This document shows positions 5,836 to 8,628 of a stretch of DNA of 8,628 bases, piece after piece. This DNA comes from Anaerolineae bacterium. Its GTDB lineage: Bacteria; Chloroflexota; Anaerolineae; UBA4142. A program made the translations under genes and the position numbers. Location of the stretch: the NCBI GenBank assembly GCA_026417715.1, contig JAOACU010000118.1, positions 1 through 8,628 of the forward strand, read 5' to 3'. A model generated the notes under the pieces. It was not told where the DNA came from. It worked only from the letters and a program-made list of their open reading frames with translations, and did not search any database. The stretch's first letter is position 1, and every line of letters begins with the position of its first letter.

Positions 5836-7044
5836 CTACGGTTTTTGAAATACCACTACACGATTCGTGTTGGTGCCGCGCACGTTGTTGCGAATGCCCC
5901 AGATGTTCGCAGTCTTGGTAAATTTTTGCTGATTGATCAAAATACCTCGACACACGAATCCCGCGCGCGTACCAAGTGGCACCACGCGCGCATCCAGTTC
6001 GATTTCGCCGCGTCGAACCTCACCAACCTCGAACGCGACCCAGCCGCCGCGCCGTGTGATGCGATACAATTCGTGAAACACGGCTTGCATCACTGCCGCC
6101 CACTCATCCACGTTGCGCGTTTGCGTGATTTTCTCGGCGACCGCGCGCGCGTCAATGTCGTTGAACCAGCAGCGCAACCAGTTGTCTTGCGCATATTGCA
6201 CCACATCGAGAAACGGCGGTGAAGTGACAGTGAGTTGCACACTCTCACTGGCGATTGCCGATGTGTGTCGCGCATCGCAGGTCAAAAAGCGCGCGCCCAT
6301 TGCAGCGCGCGCGAGATTCGTAACGTCTTGTGGTGTCAAACCCCGAACCAGTTGACGCGATTTCTTAAGGATGAGCGTGCGCGTATCACGATACGGAGGC
6401 ACTTGCTTGCGCTGCGCGTTGATGAGGCGTTGACGTTCGGGTGACACGGCTTGATTCGGCGGCAAGGTGTACACCGAAAAAAAGCCGCTCGAATGCCCGG
6501 TCAGCCGATTCGTCGCGACCATCCGAATCCACGCGTCGAGGTGATCTTCAGTGCCGCGCGCGCGGCGTTCCAGCAAGTATCGGCGCAGAGAAACGATTTC
6601 GGCGAGCGTGCGCGGGTGATAGAACATCGAAAGGTCAATCTCGGCGCGCGCGTGTTCGTCAATCGGAATGTGCGCCAAGCGTTCGGCGAGCGCGTCCAAA
6701 TCGGGAACACAAAGACGCGGCTGGGACAGGATGTGGCTCAACGGGTTGATGTCGTTGGCAATGATGTTCCGACCAAGTCGCGCCGCTTCGATGATCGTCG
6801 TGCCGCGTCCGCTGAACGGATCGTACACCAAATCGTTGGGCGTCGTAAGCGATTCGATGAACAGGCGTGGCAATTGCGGTTTGAAGCATGCGCGGTAAGC
6901 AATCTCGTGCAAGCGATGGGCTTGGCGTTGCTTGGCGGTCCAAAATTCGCCGATGAATCGCGTGACGCGCTGACCTTCGACAGTGAGGACATGAGTGCGA
7001 GTGCTGCGCGGAAGATGCAAGTGAGTTAGCAAATCGCTTGGCAT
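5836..7044 (-). CDS. DNA amino-methyltransferase (N4-cytosine/N6-adenine type), probable restriction-modification partner
   Basis: A 402-residue SAM-dependent DNA methyltransferase, start ATG 7044. N-terminal FIGEFWTAKQRQAHRLHEI (about residues 30-48) probably corresponds to motif X. Motif I is VYDPFSGRGTT (73-83), with the acidic NDINP at 97-101 as the next SAM-pocket element. The catalytic motif IV is TSPPF at 274-278, with WVAFEVGEVRR (335-345) after it. The SPP[YF] form fits exocyclic amino methylation, most often N4-cytosine. Motif I precedes motif IV by ~190 residues, so the target recognition part is probably between them. Transcribed after the nuclease-like gene with a 21-base gap, it would protect host DNA from that enzyme (inference). 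No good Shine-Dalgarno sequence precedes it. Recognition sequence unknown. Confidence 0.9.
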   Translation of the reverse strand: MPSDLLTHLHLPRSTRTHVLTVEGQRVTRFIGEFWTAKQRQAHRLHEIAYRACFKPQLPRLFIESLTTPNDLVYDPFSGRGTTIIEAARLGRNIIANDINPLSHILSQPRLCVPDLDALAERLAHIPIDEHARAEIDLSMFYHPRTLAEIVSLRRYLLERRARGTEDHLDAWIRMVATNRLTGHSSGFFSVYTLPPNQAVSPERQRLINAQRKQVPPYRDTRTLILKKSRQLVRGLTPQDVTNLARAAMGARFLTCDARHTSAIASESVQLTVTSPPFLDVVQYAQDNWLRCWFNDIDARAVAEKITQTRNVDEWAAVMQAVFHELYRITRRGGWVAFEVGEVRRGEIELDARVVPLGTRAGFVCRGILINQQKFTKTANIWGIRNNVRGTNTNRVVVFQKP

Positions 7045-7065
7045 TGATTTGTGGAAATGTGTTAT

Positions 7066-7794
7066 TTAGAACGGTAGACTTGCCCTCGCTTTTTGGTAAC
7101 GGAGTCTTGCGTCATAGAGTTGAATAATTTCATCATAACTGACAAAATGGCATCTTTTCGCAATACCGCTAAACGCTGCTCTCACAACCTCACGCTCGAA
7201 TTTATCCTTGCGTTCAGCGGATGCGATGAGATGAAAAGTCATGTTAAAGTACTGCAAATCCGTAAACTTGACGAGAGAACGCCGAAAGTCTGTCGAGTCC
7301 TCAACCTCAAAAGCCCTTTCGGGAAAACCTTGTTCATTAAACCAAATCACATCAATATACCGAACCGAACGAACGATTCTGGGATAGGTAAATGGTGGTA
7401 TCCGCTGTAGTGATACAAGGTTCCCAAGCCGCTTGTTATCGAATACTTTGCTCTTATCAGGAGTGAAAGTTTTAAAGCCGTCCATATTACCAATCTCGAT
7501 AAGCATGCCCTGGATTCTTGTGTGCATATAATTTCGCTGTTCAACAACCGTCTGGGGTTTGGGTGCAAGCGGCAACTTATCGAGGTGCTCCGTAAGCGCG
7601 TAGACTCCAAGCCCTATCCTCGTAAATCGTCTGTCGCGTTGAACGCGCTCCTGAATAGTTTTCAGGGGAGTCTTTCCGGTCAGAGGACGATACTTTACGA
7701 ATTCTTTGTAGATCAATTGTAATGAAGCATAGTAGCCATTCGCAAGCATCACCTGCTCGATGGCATCGGAGAAAGTAGTTTGTTGATTTCCCAT
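7066..7794 (-). CDS. HARE-HTH plus PD-(D/E)xK-like restriction endonuclease
   Basis: A 242-residue protein, start ATG 7794 with AGGA (7805-7802) 7 bases upstream. Residues ~6-69 match the HARE-HTH winged-helix pattern: SDAIEQVMLANG, then GKTPLKTIQERVQRDRRF and IGLGVYAL. After a short linker, residues ~88-240 look like a restriction-endonuclease fold: RIQGMLIEIGN, IDVIWFNEQG (D148) and AFEVEDSTDFRRSLVKFTDL (E163, E165), giving a D-x14-E-x-E active-site pattern with Glu in place of the commoner Lys, as in some type II enzymes. HARE-HTH domains are known in bacterial restriction proteins and eukaryotic chromatin proteins and have been proposed to sense modified DNA. With the methyltransferase directly downstream, a type II restriction-modification pair is the likeliest reading. 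G+C is low: 23/60 at 7321-7380 and 22/60 at 7441-7500, against 35/60 at 6301-6360 in the methyltransferase gene. Confidence 0.85.
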   Translation of the reverse strand: MGNQQTTFSDAIEQVMLANGYYASLQLIYKEFVKYRPLTGKTPLKTIQERVQRDRRFTRIGLGVYALTEHLDKLPLAPKPQTVVEQRNYMHTRIQGMLIEIGNMDGFKTFTPDKSKVFDNKRLGNLVSLQRIPPFTYPRIVRSVRYIDVIWFNEQGFPERAFEVEDSTDFRRSLVKFTDLQYFNMTFHLIASAERKDKFEREVVRAAFSGIAKRCHFVSYDEIIQLYDARLRYQKARASLPF

Positions 7795-7803
7795 TCTCTG
7801 ATC

Positions 7804-7935
7804 CTATGAAAATCCCCTTCGAGTCTCTGCTTCCTCTCTGGCAAGATCGTGCACAATGAAACGAGTGTGTTGATCGTACACATCGAAACCGTATGTCTTG
7901 CCTAGGTCAAAAACATTGTACGCAGAAAATCGTTC
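7804..7935 (-). pseudogene. Short open frame upstream of the nuclease gene, possible gene remnant or leader
   Basis: A 43-codon minus-strand frame runs from a TGA at 7938-7936 to a TAG at 7806-7804, 9 bases before the nuclease start. The peptide reads credibly as protein (FDLGKTYGFDVYD, then FIVHDLAREEAETRR) but has no ATG or TTG; the only usual start is GTG 7881, which would leave 25 residues. It may be the 3' remnant of a small gene whose 5' part was lost near the mobile element at 7962-8102, or a short leader peptide. I do not recognise the family. Confidence 0.3.
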
Positions 7936-7943
7936 TCATGCAA
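7915..7943 (-). promoter_or_regulatory. Candidate promoter for the restriction-modification genes
   Basis: On the minus strand TTGCAT (7943-7938) is followed after exactly 17 bases by TACAAT (7920-7915). The -10 matches 5/6 of the consensus and the -35 only 3/6. Transcription would begin near 7908, leaving a leader of about 110 bases before the nuclease ATG. Confidence 0.4.
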
Positions 7944-7961
7944 GACTATTCCCAACAACTT

Positions 7962-8102
7962 TAGGGGTTTGTCAAGGTCGCGTTACCCTGTCATTCTGAG
8001 CGACCGAAGAGAGCGAAGAATCTCTCAAAGGACTTCGAGACGCTTCGCTACGCTCAGCGTGACAAATCGAACCACACCCGAGGTAACTTTGACAAAGCCC
8101 TA
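7962..8102. mobile_element. MITE-like element, 141 bp, with inverted ends and target duplication (copy B)
   Basis: Ends are TAGGGGTTTGTCAA (7962-7975) and TTGACAAAGCCCTA (8089-8102), inverted copies with one mismatch; a second inverted block GTTACC/GGTAAC lies at 7982-7987 and 8082-8087. CAACAACTT flanks it directly on both sides (7953-7961 and 8103-8111), a 9-base apparent target-site duplication. Inside, 7990-8063 is the GTCATTCTGAG core shared with 5691-5768. There is no coding capacity, so any mobility would need a transposase from elsewhere. Confidence 0.75.
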
Positions 8103-8133
8103 CAACAACTTTCCACACGCTTTCTGAACGCCG

Positions 8134-8164
8134 AAAACAAAAGACGAAGGACGCACCCTTCGTC
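8134..8164 (-). terminator. Intrinsic terminator after coaX, made from heptamer repeats
   Basis: Read on the minus strand, GACGAAGG (8164-8157) pairs perfectly with CCTTCGTC (8150-8143) around a 6-base loop, GTGCGT. It is followed by TTTTGTTTT (8142-8134). The stem begins 19 bases after the coaX stop. Confidence 0.85.
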
Positions 8165-8185
8165 CTCCGTCTTTCGTCCTTCGTC
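8143..8185. repeat. Heptamer array with inverted arm at the coaX 3' end
   Basis: CTTCGTC, CTCCGTC, TTTCGTC, CTTCGTC lie in tandem at 8158-8185, and an inverted partial copy GACGAAGGACG is at 8143-8153. The array touches the coaX stop codon (8184-8186) and supplies both arms of its terminator. Confidence 0.8.
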
Positions 8186-8628
8186 ATGTTTTGTTCATCG
8201 TGTAAATCTGCCGCAAGCCCAACAACGTCAGGTTCGGCTCGACGTGTTCGATGATTGGCGTCTCTGCTGCAATCAACGATGCGAGTCCGCCAGTTGCCAC
8301 AACGCGCGCGTTGCCGCCCAACTCGGCGCGCATTCGCTTGACGATGCCTTCGACCAGCCCTGCGTAACCAAACACGAGCCCGGCCTGCATCGAGTGTACG
8401 GTGTTCTTGCCGATGGCTTGGGGCGGACGCGCGAGTTCCACTTGCGGCAACTTTGCCGCGAATCGAAACAATGCCTCCGCGCTCGTCGCGACACCCGGCG
8501 CAATCACCACGCCGACAAAATCGCCGGACGCGGCGACCGCGCTGAATGCCGTCGCGGTGCCAAACGCAATGACGATGACCGGCGCGCCATACAACGCGCG
8601 CGCGGCGACGGCGTGCACAATCAAATCC
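8184..8628 (-). CDS. coaX: Type III pantothenate kinase (CoaX), 3' part
   Basis: C-terminal ~148 residues of CoaX, which phosphorylates pantothenate in the first step of coenzyme A synthesis; the N-terminus lies beyond the right edge. Seen: DLIVHAVAA at the edge, corresponding to the DRxxNxxAA segment that carries the catalytic Asp; IAFGTATAF, the phosphate-binding segment; VIAPGVATSAEALF; LPQVELARPPQAIGKNT; and VVATGGLASLI. These give high confidence in the family. Oddities compared with the pattern I remember: the Asp usually just before [FL]GTATT is Ala, the last Thr of that motif is Ala, and the Arg of DR is Leu. This could be a lineage variant or reflect altered activity. Gene neighbours to the right are unknown; an intrinsic terminator follows on the left. 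Confidence 0.92.
   Translation of the reverse strand, partial: DLIVHAVAARALYGAPVIVIAFGTATAFSAVAASGDFVGVVIAPGVATSAEALFRFAAKLPQVELARPPQAIGKNTVHSMQAGLVFGYAGLVEGIVKRMRAELGGNARVVATGGLASLIAAETPIIEHVEPNLTLLGLRQIYTMNKT

Noticed and set aside
5818..7029. Plus-strand frames (134 and 192 codons) opposite the methyltransferase
   Set aside because: Antisense to a clear methyltransferase with motifs I and IV; no independent support.

Overview
The window looks like chromosomal DNA from an uncultured member of the Chloroflexota, probably Anaerolineae-like. This is inferred from gene content and style: a TPR protein with a long Pro/Glu linker of repeated PxWL motifs, a divergent type III pantothenate kinase, very CGCG-rich coding DNA, frequent GTG/TTG starts, and heptamer and palindromic intergenic repeats. 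No rRNA, tRNA or CRISPR array was seen.

Layout. Positions 1-2370 (+) hold a tight gene run: the 3' end of a PAP2-family phosphatase, a family 2 glycosyltransferase, and a class II-type histone-deacetylase-fold hydrolase overlapping it by 4 bases. The first two suggest a lipid-linked glycan or envelope function. A good sigma70-like promoter (2371-2399) then starts a second unit: the TPR/PxWL protein and nucleoside diphosphate kinase (ndk), closed by a clear intrinsic terminator (5151-5180). Ten tandem heptamers (5186-5255) separate ndk from the convergent ribosome silencing factor rsfS (-).

Positions 5836-7794 (-) encode a probable restriction-modification pair: a HARE-HTH plus nuclease-fold protein, followed 21 bases later by an amino-methyltransferase with DPFSGRGTT and SPPF motifs. 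The nuclease gene is clearly richer in A+T than the methyltransferase gene, which suggests separate histories. Upstream lie a candidate promoter, a short possibly truncated reading frame, and a 141-bp MITE-like element with 14-bp inverted ends and a 9-bp flanking duplication. The window closes with the 3' part of coaX (-), whose terminator hairpin is built from heptamer repeats.

The strongest second-look items are the restriction-modification pair, the PxWL protein, the heptamer repeats (one array sits in frame inside the glycosyltransferase), and a shared GTCATTCTGAG core carried inside two different inverted-repeat shells.
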